From Pseudomonadales bacterium (GTDB taxonomy: Bacteria > Pseudomonadota > Gammaproteobacteria > Pseudomonadales > Natronospirillaceae), in NCBI GenBank assembly GCA_022968985.1, contig JALJPK010000023.1, positions 1-47,720 on the forward strand: a stretch of 47,720 nucleotides of DNA. The letters are read 5' to 3'. This document shows, piece after piece, positions 8,086 through 17,389 of this stretch. The stretch's first letter is position 1; each line of letters begins with the position of its first letter. The position numbers and the translations under genes are program-made. The notes beneath the pieces are model-generated. The model saw nothing but the letters and a program-made list of their open reading frames with translations, had not been told where the DNA came from and ran no database searches.

Positions 8086-10206
8086 ATGTTTAAAAAAATA
8101 GATTTAAAAGGACTAAAGTTTAAACAAGTAATGTTAGCTTTGAGTGTCAGTTGTTTGATAATTACGATGACTCTTTATAATTACCATGTTACTTCGATTG
8201 TTTGGGATGAACCAAACGAAGAGAAAATAAAATCATTATTAGCGCAAGACTATCTCAAAGACTGGCCCAAACTAAAACCGATCATAAATTTAACTGCACA
8301 ACAAAAAAATCAAATAAATGAGATTATGCAAGCCATGAGTCTTGAGCAAAAAGTTGCACAAATGTTAATGGTGCCTATTGATTACGATAGTGGTGTGAAA
8401 TTAATGCAGTTTAATCTTGCTAATGTGTTTATTCAAGATTTTGAGTTTGGTGAATCAGGTATAAAAAACAGTCGTTTATTAGATAAAACCGATCAATTTT
8501 GGTTAGATTTAAAACAAGACATACAATCCAAAGGTTTACCATTTATACCACCGTTTATATGTTTAGACTCAATAAATGGCAATCATGTTGATTCAAACGC
8601 TGTAATGTTTCCAAGCACACAAGCTATAGGTGCGGCCCATGATTTTGAGCTTACACATAAAATTGGTGAAGCTAGCGCACAGCAATTTAGTGCAGTTGGT
8701 ATAAATTGCCGTAGCCAGAGTCTCGAAACTACAATAAGCGCCCATCCAAAACATCAAGTTGAACATTTTAAGGCATTTTATAAGGGCAGTCAGAAAACTA
8801 AAAAAGTATTCGATGTAGTGGGTAGCTTTGCTTTAAATATGAGTGAGTTTGAAGAGGATACAAATTATTATAGCGCACCAATATTTGCGGCATTAAATGA
8901 AGGCGCACTTGCTGTGAATATTGTTTTTAATGAATTTGATGATAATAATTTTATAGATATATTGCGTAACAAAATGCAATTTCAAGGACTTGTAACAACA
9001 AGTATTAATAGTTTTGAGCAAATAAATGGATGTTGGTTAGGTCAATGTGACCAAGTATTTAATTCGGGTGTTGATCTTATTCCTATAACACCAAAAAGAG
9101 ATCACGATAAAATAAAAGTACTAATCGATAATGTTATTAAATCAATTCAATCAGGAAAAATTCAGCAGTCAAAAATAGAAGAGGCCGTTAAAAGAATATT
9201 AACTGTGAAAATGCATATGGGAATGTTTAATGGATTGTCTCCTTTTACATACAGTGAAAAAAATATTGATTATAAAAAAATGCAAAATGAACATCAGCAA
9301 TTAGCGAGAAATGTAATTCAAAAATCCGCAGTATTAATTAAAAATAGTAATAATATATTACCCATGAGCAGAGACGGTAAATATTTAATTGTTGGTAATG
9401 CAATTGATAATACTAGATATCAACTGAATTATAAAAATAATCGAAATGCCACTAAATTTGGCAGCGCCTTTAAAAAGTATGCAACTAATGCGACATATAT
9501 AAAACCTATGTTTTTAAATGAATATGAAGTTGTGGCAAGTTTGATGAAACAGCATAATTATTCAACGATGAAAGTGAATCGTGAATTAAGATTGTCACCT
9601 ATTAAAATGCAGTTAAAAGTACCGAAAGGAGGACAACTAAAAATAGACGCATTAAACCAAGAAGATGATAGTGATCGCAGATATCAATTCACAGGAAAAG
9701 AATATGACATTTATTTAGAACGCTATCGAGATAAAATAAGAGAGTATGTCGCTGGATTCGAGCGACTAATTTTTGTGATGAATGAACCTGATTATTCTGC
9801 AATGCAAAGCAGTTTTCTCTTTACTCCTGAATCACAAACTAATTTTATAGATGTAATTAAAGATGTTGATATTGAAGTTGTGATTATATTTTTAACAAAT
9901 GAACCTAGTTATGTGCCAAGCGCTATGAATAAGTCGAGTGCGTTTGTTGTGGTTTGGAAACCAGGTGGTGAGATTGAATCTTTAATGCCTCTGTTATTTA
10001 AAGATGAAAATAATCGACTAGATAAAGAGTTTACAGGGACGTTATCCAAAAGTTGGCCAAAACATGGTTGTGATTTTACTCACTATTTATTGTCAGATGA
10101 AAAAAAACCAAGATTTCCATTTGGTTATGGTTTATCAAATAAAGATAGGGTTGATGTGTGGGAAGATTTATACGATGTTCAAAATTTCTGTCAATTTGTG
10201 AGGTAA
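8086..10206 (+). CDS. Membrane-anchored GH3-like protein, predicted catalytically inactive
   Basis: This 706-residue protein has an N-terminal transmembrane anchor (about 15-34) and a large extracytoplasmic part resembling glycoside hydrolase family 3 exo-glucosidases. Recognisable family landmarks are MSLEQKVAQML near 85, VMFPSTQAIGAA, EAVKRILTVKMHMGMF, a second domain with SAVLIKNSNNILPM, LSKSWPK and the closing RFPFGYGLSN. The catalytic features are eroded. The block that normally reads VVGDWNGHGQVPGC is VTTSINSFEQINGC, placing Ser306 at the nucleophile Asp. The Lys-His loop and the WGRTYE motif are absent, although Asp161 (CLDSING) is kept. I infer a carbohydrate-binding or structural role rather than hydrolysis. 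It heads a cluster with two ABC permeases, seven bases from the first. Confidence 0.8.
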   Translation: MFKKIDLKGLKFKQVMLALSVSCLIITMTLYNYHVTSIVWDEPNEEKIKSLLAQDYLKDWPKLKPIINLTAQQKNQINEIMQAMSLEQKVAQMLMVPIDYDSGVKLMQFNLANVFIQDFEFGESGIKNSRLLDKTDQFWLDLKQDIQSKGLPFIPPFICLDSINGNHVDSNAVMFPSTQAIGAAHDFELTHKIGEASAQQFSAVGINCRSQSLETTISAHPKHQVEHFKAFYKGSQKTKKVFDVVGSFALNMSEFEEDTNYYSAPIFAALNEGALAVNIVFNEFDDNNFIDILRNKMQFQGLVTTSINSFEQINGCWLGQCDQVFNSGVDLIPITPKRDHDKIKVLIDNVIKSIQSGKIQQSKIEEAVKRILTVKMHMGMFNGLSPFTYSEKNIDYKKMQNEHQQLARNVIQKSAVLIKNSNNILPMSRDGKYLIVGNAIDNTRYQLNYKNNRNATKFGSAFKKYATNATYIKPMFLNEYEVVASLMKQHNYSTMKVNRELRLSPIKMQLKVPKGGQLKIDALNQEDDSDRRYQFTGKEYDIYLERYRDKIREYVAGFERLIFVMNEPDYSAMQSSFLFTPESQTNFIDVIKDVDIEVVIIFLTNEPSYVPSAMNKSSAFVVVWKPGGEIESLMPLLFKDENNRLDKEFTGTLSKSWPKHGCDFTHYLLSDEKKPRFPFGYGLSNKDRVDVWEDLYDVQNFCQFVR

Positions 10207-10212
10207 TGACTG

Positions 10213-11064
10213 ATGCATAAACTAGATAAAACAAATCAAAGCAGTGCGTATAAATTTTTAGTGCCGTTTTTAATAGCATTTTTGTTGGTTAATTTATTTC
10301 CATATTTAACCAGTTTTTATGTTTCTTTTCAATATTGGAGTTTATATACCCCTTTTATAGGTGAGAATATTGAATTTGTAAAAGCTGAAAACTATTTATT
10401 AATTTATGATGAGCGCGGTTTCTTTGCGTCTTTATTAAATGTTTTATTATTTCTTGTTTTTAGTGTTTTTATTATCCATAGCCTTGCGTTGTTATTTGCG
10501 AAATTAATATCAATAAGTGCGAAAAAAACACAAGGTATTATTCTTATTGCCTTTATTGTTCCATTTGTGGTGAATACAAATGCAACCAATGTGGGATTAA
10601 TTGAAATGGGTTTATTTATTTTTTACGATCCAATTAATGATGGTGTGATTCTTAAAAGTATTTCTGAATCGATATCTATTTCATATCAGTTTGTTGGTTT
10701 TTTTACGCTTATTTATTATATGGTTCTAAAAAGTGTGCCTAAAAATATTATTGAGGCGGCACAGTTAGATGGCGCGTCAATAGCTCGAGTGTTTTTATCG
10801 ATCGAGTTGCCACATCTTAAAAGAATGATAGTAATGATGTTAGTTTTGTCGATGATTATGATGATGCAAAGCGCACGAGGTTTTGTTGATATTATTAATG
10901 TCTTTTTTAGAGTAGGAGATATGGGTTTAGCTTCTGCATTTTCTTGGACATTTATCTTTTTGGTATTGGTTTTTATTATGACGGTACTCTTAATACTAAA
11001 ATATAGATTACTTAAAAGCAGGTTAGTTAAATATAAGAGAGTAAACAAAAAGGAGGTTTTATGA
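10213..11064 (+). CDS. Carbohydrate-type ABC transporter permease (MalF-like)
   Basis: This 283-residue inner-membrane protein has about six hydrophobic segments and an EAA loop, EAAQLDGASIARVFLSIELP from residue 181, the docking site for an ABC ATPase. The fold and length match MalF/UgpA-type sugar permeases without the large MalF periplasmic loop. The gene begins six bases after the GH3-like gene; the ATG at 10206 gives only a four-codon frame, so ATG 10213 is the start. It overlaps the next permease by four bases (ATGA). No ATPase or solute-binding protein gene is nearby, so the ATPase must be encoded elsewhere if the transporter works. Confidence 0.87.
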   Translation: MHKLDKTNQSSAYKFLVPFLIAFLLVNLFPYLTSFYVSFQYWSLYTPFIGENIEFVKAENYLLIYDERGFFASLLNVLLFLVFSVFIIHSLALLFAKLISISAKKTQGIILIAFIVPFVVNTNATNVGLIEMGLFIFYDPINDGVILKSISESISISYQFVGFFTLIYYMVLKSVPKNIIEAAQLDGASIARVFLSIELPHLKRMIVMMLVLSMIMMMQSARGFVDIINVFFRVGDMGLASAFSWTFIFLVLVFIMTVLLILKYRLLKSRLVKYKRVNKKEVL

Positions 11065-11900
11065 ATTATCTACAGAAACAATGGATATTAACAATATACA
11101 CCACTTTTTTTATGCTTGTAATTGCCTATATTGTCATTAACCCATTTTTTAAATATTTTGAATTGTTCATCGATTGGGATCAATGGCAAAATACTTATGT
11201 GCAATTAAAGTATGCGCAGCCTTATTATATTAATTTATATAACAGTCTAAAAATCACAATATTAGGCACAGTGATAGGTGTAGTTGTCGCAACATTAACG
11301 GCCTATAGTTTGGCTATTTATCAATTTAAGTTTAAAAATATAATAATGATTCTATTGTTAGTGATGTTAATGATCCCTAGTATTATTCAAATTGTGCCTT
11401 TTTTAATATCGATACAATTAGCTAAACAATATTTAGATTTTGTGCAACAAATACCTGTGTTATCTATATTGGCCGATCATCATTTAGTATTAATATTACC
11501 GTATATGGTGCCAGCTTTTGGTGTGTTTATTATTAAACAATATTTAGAAAGTATCTTAAATAAAGAAATGTTGGAAGCCGCTAGAATTGAAGGCGCCACT
11601 GAAGGCAAAATATTTAGAACATTAATACTACCTATGTTATACCCTGCCATTGCAATTGTTGCTTTAATTCAATTTTCAACAATTTGGAATAGTTATGAAT
11701 TAAGCATATATACCATTGGGGATGATGAATCTAAACCACTTGCGCATGTTGTTAGAAATGTCGGTCGTTTTTTTGGTCAAGGCGGATTTGAAGCTCAAAT
11801 AATGAATAATCTTTTAGTTATTGTTCCGATAATATTTCTGATTATTTTGTCTGGTTTAATTTTGAAATTCATTAATGCTGATTTAAGTGCGCCGGAGTAA
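11061..11900 (+). CDS. Carbohydrate-type ABC transporter permease (MalG-like)
   Basis: This 279-residue partner permease has about six membrane segments and an EAA loop, EAARIEGATEGKIFRTLILP from residue 172. The arrangement matches MalG/UgpE proteins (NSLKIT near the start, then LEAARIEGA and LIQFSTIWN near the end). A strong Shine-Dalgarno, AGGAGG at 11051-11056, lies inside the end of the first permease, and the start overlaps its stop by four bases, so the pair is translated together at matched levels. Substrate is unknown; the GH3-like neighbour suggests a glycan or oligosaccharide. Confidence 0.87.
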   Translation: MNYLQKQWILTIYTTFFMLVIAYIVINPFFKYFELFIDWDQWQNTYVQLKYAQPYYINLYNSLKITILGTVIGVVVATLTAYSLAIYQFKFKNIIMILLLVMLMIPSIIQIVPFLISIQLAKQYLDFVQQIPVLSILADHHLVLILPYMVPAFGVFIIKQYLESILNKEMLEAARIEGATEGKIFRTLILPMLYPAIAIVALIQFSTIWNSYELSIYTIGDDESKPLAHVVRNVGRFFGQGGFEAQIMNNLLVIVPIIFLIILSGLILKFINADLSAPE

Positions 11901-11904
11901 TACA

Positions 11905-13067
11905 ATGAATAAATTAGTTGGTTTTGATGGTGTTCGTGCAATCGCATGTTTGATGGTGATAATGCATCATATTGCTCAAAGATTAAATCCTATGTATACA
12001 CCTGATTGGTTGGCACCAATATTGAGATTTGCAGTGGAAGGCAATATAGGAGTAAGTGTGTTTTTTGTATTAAGTGGCGCACTTTTATCTTACCCATTTT
12101 GGAAATCTTTTATAAATGATACACAGATGCCAAAAGCTAATATCTATTTTTTAAGGCGATTTGCTCGTATCGCTCCCGGTTTTTATATCAGTTTAACGGT
12201 TTCTTTTTTATTATCCTTTTTAGTATTTGAGGCTACTTTTGATGGGCAATTAATTGTTAGATACGTATCAGGTCTATTTTTTGTGAATGGTTTTTATCAT
12301 GTGACGTTATTTCCAACTGACGTGAATGGCCCATTGTGGTCAATTGGTTTTGAAGTGATTTCTTATATTTTTCTATTTGTGATGATGCTGGGTTTATTTA
12401 AATTAATTAAAAATCGTTCATTTTCTGATGCTTTATATTATTTGGTTTTTATCTTTTGTTTAACTATTTTATTACATGTTGTTATATATAAATTTTATCC
12501 GATCATTAATGTTGGTAGAGGGTGGCAACATGATTTGATTGGTGGTGCGTTGTTATGGATGCCTGCATATAATGTTTTTAGTTTATTTTCACATTTTTTG
12601 TTTGGAATAATAGCATCGGCATTAATGAGTTTTTTATTACACAAACAGCAAAAAACTAATAAAGGTTTTGATTATTTTTTATTATTTAACTGGTTTGTTT
12701 TTATTGTCTACGCGTATTTACAACGAGGTGATACGTTTTTAAATATTCCTTATTATTGGCCGTTTTTTCCAATGTTAATCGCTATTACATTGATATGTGT
12801 CCCATTCACACATTGGGTTGCTAAGGTTATTGATAATCGCTTTTTTGCGTATACAGCTAAAATATCCTTTGGTTTGTATATTTGGCATTTTTTGATTATG
12901 GCCTTCAGCATTATATATTTGAAGGTTACGATGTGTATTCTGCCAAAAGCCTTTATGTTTATGTTGCAGGATCCGTTCTTACTCTTATCCTGTCGTATTT
13001 TATAGCAACACTTTCGTTTTACTTAGTTGAGCAACCTGTGCAAAAATGGTCACAACGTTATAAGTAA
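11905..13067 (+). pseudogene. OafA/acyltransferase-3 family membrane acyltransferase with -1 frameshift
   Basis: The protein begins NKLVGFDGVRAIACLMVIMHH, the conserved start of acyltransferase-3 membrane enzymes that acylate sugars or lipids, followed by about ten hydrophobic segments (VSVFFVLSGALL, RRFARIAPGFY, GPLWSIGFEV). ATG 11905 is preferred over 11887 because GGAG at 11894-11897 is correctly spaced. After GLYIWHF the frame runs into unrelated residues and stops at 13005. The -1 frame continues with the expected ending (YVAGSVLTLILSYFIATLSF, LVEQPVQKW) to 13067. The shift point, 12888-12894, is T TTT TTG, a slippery heptamer in the right phase. It may be a mutation in a T-run, a sequencing error, or programmed frameshifting. 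Confidence 0.78.
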
Positions 13068-13075
13068 TCATTCTC

Positions 13076-14170
13076 ATGTGGCCAGAAAGCAGCGAAACAC
13101 CTAAAAAACTAAGAACAGGCTTAACAACAGGCAGTTGTGCAACTGCTTGTTCGTTAGTGGCTGCCCGTCTGCTTTTGGGTTTATCTGACAATCTTGCTGA
13201 TCAAATTGTCAGCATCACCTTGCCAAAATCAAAAATAGTTGAAATGCCTGTTATTGATCTGTGTATTAATAAAACGTCAAACACAGCTACCGTTGCCACA
13301 ATTAAAGACGCAGGAGACGACCCTGATGCAACTCATGGCGCTTATCTTTATGTCGGACTAACTTTAATTGATGAACCTGTCATCAAATTTGTAGCAGGTT
13401 TAGGTGTAGGCACAGTCACAAGAACTGGTCTTGCTTTAGAAGTGGGTGAACCCGCAATTAATCCAATTCCTCGTAAAATGATCACGCAGCACTTATTGGT
13501 AGCGGCCAAACAAGCCAATTATAACAACGGTTTTACAGTCACTATTAATATTAGAAATGGTGAAAACATTGCCTTAAAAACAATGAATCCAAGGTTAGGT
13601 ATTTTAGGCGGACTTTCAATATTGGGTACGACCGGTATTGTGCGTCCATTTTCATGTGCCGCTTATATTGCTTCTATTCATCAAGGGATGGATGTCGCCA
13701 GTTCAAATGGGGTCACACACATATCATTTGCTACGGGTAATCAATCGGAACAAGCGATTAAAGACATTCATCAATTAAATGAAATGGCTATTATTGAGAT
13801 GGGCGATTTTGTTGGTGCGGCTATTAAGTATTTAAAACATCATGATTTTGATCGAGTGACGTTTAGTGGTGGTTTTGGAAAATTTTGTAAATTGGCCCAA
13901 GGACACTTAGATTTACATAGTTCAAGAAGTAAAATGGATTTTGAATTTTTGAGTGATTTAATGCAAAAACTCGGTGCTGATAAAAAGTTGCTTATAAAAG
14001 TACAACAAGCCAATACTAGTATTGAAGTGTTAAATTTGGCTAATCAACATAATCTAGATTTAGTCAGTGTGATTCGAAACTTAGTAAAAGATGTAGTAAT
14101 CAAACGTTCAGGTATTAATAATCTGAACTTAGATGTGTTGATTGTGAATAGGAAAGGCGAAGTAATGTAG
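13076..14170 (+). CDS. cbiD: Cobalt-precorrin-5B (C1)-methyltransferase CbiD
   Basis: CbiD methylates cobalt-precorrin-5B at C1 in the anaerobic corrin-ring pathway. The sequence shows LRTGLTTGSCATACSLVAAR near residue 20, the family's signature Thr-Gly-rich start, then KDAGDDPDATHGAYL, GVGTVTRTGLALEVGEPAINPIPR, and LGILGGLSILGTTGIVRPFS. Its 364 residues match the family. It starts eight bases after the acyltransferase stop in the -1 frame, yet no other cobalamin gene is visible. It converges on tatD; a GGGTG/CACCC inverted repeat just after the stop could form a weak hairpin. Isolated cbiD genes occur where the pathway is scattered; whether the rest exists here cannot be told. Confidence 0.93.
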   Translation: MWPESSETPKKLRTGLTTGSCATACSLVAARLLLGLSDNLADQIVSITLPKSKIVEMPVIDLCINKTSNTATVATIKDAGDDPDATHGAYLYVGLTLIDEPVIKFVAGLGVGTVTRTGLALEVGEPAINPIPRKMITQHLLVAAKQANYNNGFTVTINIRNGENIALKTMNPRLGILGGLSILGTTGIVRPFSCAAYIASIHQGMDVASSNGVTHISFATGNQSEQAIKDIHQLNEMAIIEMGDFVGAAIKYLKHHDFDRVTFSGGFGKFCKLAQGHLDLHSSRSKMDFEFLSDLMQKLGADKKLLIKVQQANTSIEVLNLANQHNLDLVSVIRNLVKDVVIKRSGINNLNLDVLIVNRKGEVM

Positions 14171-14199
14171 GGTGATGATGAACAGCACCCCATTAAACG

Positions 14200-15009
14200 T
14201 TATTTATTTTCAAAAAATAACTTTTGTGAATTGATATAACACTGCTGTAATACTTCTTCGACATCTATGTTTTTAACGTCTGCTACTTTTTGTGCAATAA
14301 ATGGTAAATACTTAGGATGGTTGGGTCTACCACGGTAAGGAATCGGGGTTAAGTAAGGAGCATCGGTTTCTAATACAATCTGATCAAGTGGTGTCATACT
14401 TAATACTTCACGTACGTTTTCAGCCGAATTAAAAGTCACAATCCCATTAAAACCTAAAAAATATCCTTCGCTTAAACAGTATTCTGCTAGTTTTAAACTT
14501 GAAGTAAAACTATGAATCACACCACGTTTTTTATTGCTTTTTTCAAAGTTTTTTAATATAGCAGCCATATCGTCGCAAGCTTCTCTAGTATGAATCACAA
14601 CCGGTAAGTCTAAGTCATCAGCAATTTGCATCTGTCTTGAAAACGCTGCTTTTTGAATCTCAGGTTCACAATGATCATAAAAATAGTCTAAACCAATTTC
14701 GCCCACTGCCAGCATTTTCTCTAATTTTGAATTTTTACGGATAATACTTTCTACTTCAGCATCAAAATCTTTTGCGTCATGGGGATGAATACCCTGAGTA
14801 AAAAATACTTTTTTGTGTTTATTGGATATATCCACCACTTTACTAAGGTTCGCTTTGCTAACCGCTATGGTAATAATCTTCTCAACACCAATCTCAAAGG
14901 CCGACTCTAAAGACTCGGTCATAGTTTCGTCGTCTAAGTAATCAAGGTGACAATGGGTTTCAATAATAGGAGTGTTGAACTTTGGGATAGGTTTGTTTGA
15001 TTTACTCAT
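14200..15009 (-). CDS. TatD family metal-dependent hydrolase (deoxyribonuclease-like)
   Basis: TatD-family enzymes are TIM-barrel metallohydrolases, some with DNase activity. Metal ligands are visible: ETHCHLDYL near the start, AVGEIGLDYFYDH, PVVIHTREA, GVIHSFTSS, and LETDAPYL(T)PIPYRGRPNHP near the C-terminus. At about 269 residues it fits the family. I chose ATG 15009 (MSKSNKP), since an earlier in-frame ATG at 15054 would add an unusual hydrophilic extension; neither has a clear Shine-Dalgarno, so the start is uncertain. Paralogues (TatD, YcfH, YjjV) cannot be separated here. It is divergent from the following response regulator. Confidence 0.9.
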   Translation of the reverse strand: MSKSNKPIPKFNTPIIETHCHLDYLDDETMTESLESAFEIGVEKIITIAVSKANLSKVVDISNKHKKVFFTQGIHPHDAKDFDAEVESIIRKNSKLEKMLAVGEIGLDYFYDHCEPEIQKAAFSRQMQIADDLDLPVVIHTREACDDMAAILKNFEKSNKKRGVIHSFTSSLKLAEYCLSEGYFLGFNGIVTFNSAENVREVLSMTPLDQIVLETDAPYLTPIPYRGRPNHPKYLPFIAQKVADVKNIDVEEVLQQCYINSQKLFFENK

Positions 15010-15165
15010 GATTGTGTAATATTTGTAAAAAGCGTCATTATATCCTAAATACATTGAATTTATCTTAGTTGTTCACTTAGATATAAAACACTGTTCATAC
15101 ATAGATGCTGAGCCTTTATTTTAAAGCGGTCTATACTCAATTAAAGTTTAGTTAGGTACCACATT

Positions 15166-15954
15166 ATGACTAGTAAGATCTTAATTGTAGATGATGAAAG
15201 CATTATCCGTAGAACAATAAAAAGATTGCTCAACGGTATTGATGTTGATGTGTATGAAGCCAGTAATGGTGTTGATGCATTGGCATGTGTTAAGGCTAAT
15301 CCAGATATAAAAGTGATTATTTCAGATGAAAGGATGCCGCAAATGGGCGGAGCTGAATTATTTGATCACCTAGTAGCAGAGCATAATGAAATTAAACGTA
15401 TATTAATTACAGGTTTTACGGAGTTAGAAACGATTCGTTCAACAATTAATGATGGGTCTATTTATCGTTTGATTTTAAAACCATGGGACAACGAAGAGTT
15501 GTTGCTTAGTGTGGTTCAGGCAATTAAAGATTATGATTTAGTAGATGAAAACAAAAAATTACAAAATAAAATTTTGACAATAAATCAAGAATTAGAAAAA
15601 AATGTTGATCAAAAAAACCGTGTGTTAAAAGTAAATATAAAATCTTTAGAAATGTCGAGGAAGATATTAGATGAATTACCAGTAGCGATATATTGTATTA
15701 ATGATGAAGGAATAATAATTGAATCTAATGAAATTTCTAAATCGGTGTTAGGTCGAACAGGGGCTATTGAAGGTTTGGATTATCATGATGTTTTTTCTTC
15801 GACTATGATTGATTGTTTAGAAAATAACAATAACAATAACAATAACAGTGATGTTATTTTAAACGATCAAACATGGCATCCTTTGATTTCGAATTTAAAT
15901 AGCGGCGAAGGAAGGGTTTTGATTCTGACTAGGCAGTTGATAAATACGATTTAG
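15166..15954 (+). CDS. Response regulator, REC-coiled coil-PAS
   Basis: Residues 1-120 form a receiver domain: acidic pair D9/D10, phospho-acceptor D54 in ISDERMPQMGG, the Thr of ILITGF, and LKPWD with the conserved Lys. A helix of about 40 residues (DLVDENKKLQ to VNIKSLEMS) looks like a coiled coil, then a PAS-like segment starts at ILDELPVAIYCINDEGIIIE. No DNA-binding, GGDEF, EAL or HD domain is present, so output is probably by protein interaction. Residues following SSTMIDCLE include eight consecutive Asn encoded by four exact AATAAC hexamers. The receiver resembles those of RpfG-type regulators. No sensor kinase is adjacent. Confidence 0.85.
   Translation: MTSKILIVDDESIIRRTIKRLLNGIDVDVYEASNGVDALACVKANPDIKVIISDERMPQMGGAELFDHLVAEHNEIKRILITGFTELETIRSTINDGSIYRLILKPWDNEELLLSVVQAIKDYDLVDENKKLQNKILTINQELEKNVDQKNRVLKVNIKSLEMSRKILDELPVAIYCINDEGIIIESNEISKSVLGRTGAIEGLDYHDVFSSTMIDCLENNNNNNNNSDVILNDQTWHPLISNLNSGEGRVLILTRQLINTI
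15823..15846 (+). repeat. (AATAAC)4 coding microsatellite
   Basis: Four perfect tandem AATAAC units inside the response-regulator gene encode eight Asn residues. The six-base unit keeps the frame on expansion or loss, so it would vary linker length rather than switch the gene off. Confidence 0.95.
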
Positions 15955-16123
15955 TAATATGGTTGCAGTCTTTATTTTAGAAAGGATGTATTTAATTATA
16001 CACATCATTAAACAACCAATTTTATTAATGGGTGAGTGAGTTTTGATATTAATAAAATTGGATTGATTTAAAAGATGTAAATAAAATATAGATACATACT
16101 AAAAACGGAATTAATGACTGAGG

Positions 16124-17266
16124 TTACCTTTTAAAAGGATATAAAAACTGAGCAATAAATGTCTCAGGTAATGGTCTAGTAGTTCCGTATTTTTTTGGCC
16201 AAAACTTAACAGGCATATGATAAGTTCTAAATAATCGATCAAATAAAACAGTATGCGCGCCATAGTTTGTATCAATAGCGGGTTTGTCACTAGCATGATG
16301 CCAATGATGAAATTGTGGAGTCACAATAATAAACTTAACCCAACCGACTGGTAAATCACTATTTAAATGAATCAATACTGCTTGTGTGGCCGCAATTATA
16401 ATATAAGTGTCAATCACCGTTTTGTCAGCACCCACTAAAAATAACATCACCATGATCATACTTCTTTCAAACACACTATGCACAAAGTGACTTCTTGAGC
16501 CTGCTAACCAATCCATATGTTCGGTACTGTGGTGAACCGCGTGAAATTTCCATAATTTGTGATTTTCATGAAATAAACGATGACTCCAATATAATAAAAA
16601 ATCAGCGCTTAAATATAGGATTAAAAACTGAAGTGCAAAAGGTAATGACTTTATATAAGTTTGAAAAGCATCATTTAATGCCCAGTTAAATTGAAAACAA
16701 GCCCAATTACCTACCAGCATAAACGCTGTAATTAATAGGTGGTTAACACTGAAATACTGCATATCTAACTTCCACTTAGGGCGTAATATAATTTGTTGTT
16801 TATATTTAGGGAATAATTTTTCTAATGTGACACAGATAATGATCGAAAATATAAAAGCAAGAATTAACCAGTCGATACCAATTGAAAAAACATCATCGGT
16901 GGCTTGATCATAGTTAATGGAGTATCCGCCAAGCAGATGAGCCCAGCTTGTATATAAAATACCTACCCATGCTAATTTTCTTCTTCTTTCGAATACAAAA
17001 CAAACACCTGCAAATAAAATGGACGCCCACATTCCCACTTGTAACATTATTTTTAAAAAATCAGGGTTATAAACGTCACGTAATGTTTGAGTAGTGAGAT
17101 AAGTTGGAAACAAAAAACACAAAACAGCAAAAAAACTAAATACACCTAAAAAACTACTAATATAGCCTGAGAGTTGACCGTTACAAAGTGACATAGTGCG
17201 TTTAGGCATCGATGATGTTTCGCGTTCACCGTATTCATATTCGGGTTGTTCAATTGGGTTTTGCAT
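16124..17266 (-). CDS. Fatty acid hydroxylase / sterol desaturase superfamily membrane protein
   Basis: This is a 380-residue polytopic membrane protein with the di-iron histidine boxes of the superfamily: HRLFH, HAVHHSTEHMD and QFHHWHHASD. The family hydroxylates or desaturates lipids at the membrane; the substrate cannot be assigned. A hydrophilic N-terminus of about 30 residues precedes several hydrophobic segments, making the protein longer than simple family members. LSADFLLYWSHRLFHENHKL is typical. It lies downstream of rpoH on the same strand, separated by a terminator, so it is probably transcribed alone. A start at Met20 is possible. Confidence 0.86.
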   Translation of the reverse strand: MQNPIEQPEYEYGERETSSMPKRTMSLCNGQLSGYISSFLGVFSFFAVLCFLFPTYLTTQTLRDVYNPDFLKIMLQVGMWASILFAGVCFVFERRRKLAWVGILYTSWAHLLGGYSINYDQATDDVFSIGIDWLILAFIFSIIICVTLEKLFPKYKQQIILRPKWKLDMQYFSVNHLLITAFMLVGNWACFQFNWALNDAFQTYIKSLPFALQFLILYLSADFLLYWSHRLFHENHKLWKFHAVHHSTEHMDWLAGSRSHFVHSVFERSMIMVMLFLVGADKTVIDTYIIIAATQAVLIHLNSDLPVGWVKFIIVTPQFHHWHHASDKPAIDTNYGAHTVLFDRLFRTYHMPVKFWPKKYGTTRPLPETFIAQFLYPFKR

Positions 17267-17351
17267 GTTTCACCTTTTAATCATTATTTATGCAGTGAGT
17301 GAATTGTATGCAAAACGAATCGAATTGGCTGTAGAGGTTATAAGGAACTGG

Positions 17352-17389
17352 TTTTGCGTTTATGCAACGCTACTTTTTTAAACGCAAAA
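17352..17389. repeat. Perfect 11-bp inverted repeat next to the rpoH terminator
   Basis: TTTTGCGTTTA at 17352-17362 pairs perfectly with TAAACGCAAAA at 17379-17389 around a 16-nt spacer. It abuts the rpoH terminator; the two structures share the A-run and could form alternative hairpins. Confidence 0.6.

Noticed and set aside
12882-13067. Separate 61-codon gene after the acyltransferase
   Set aside because: Its translation is the expected C-terminus of the acyltransferase in the -1 frame, so it is not an independent gene.
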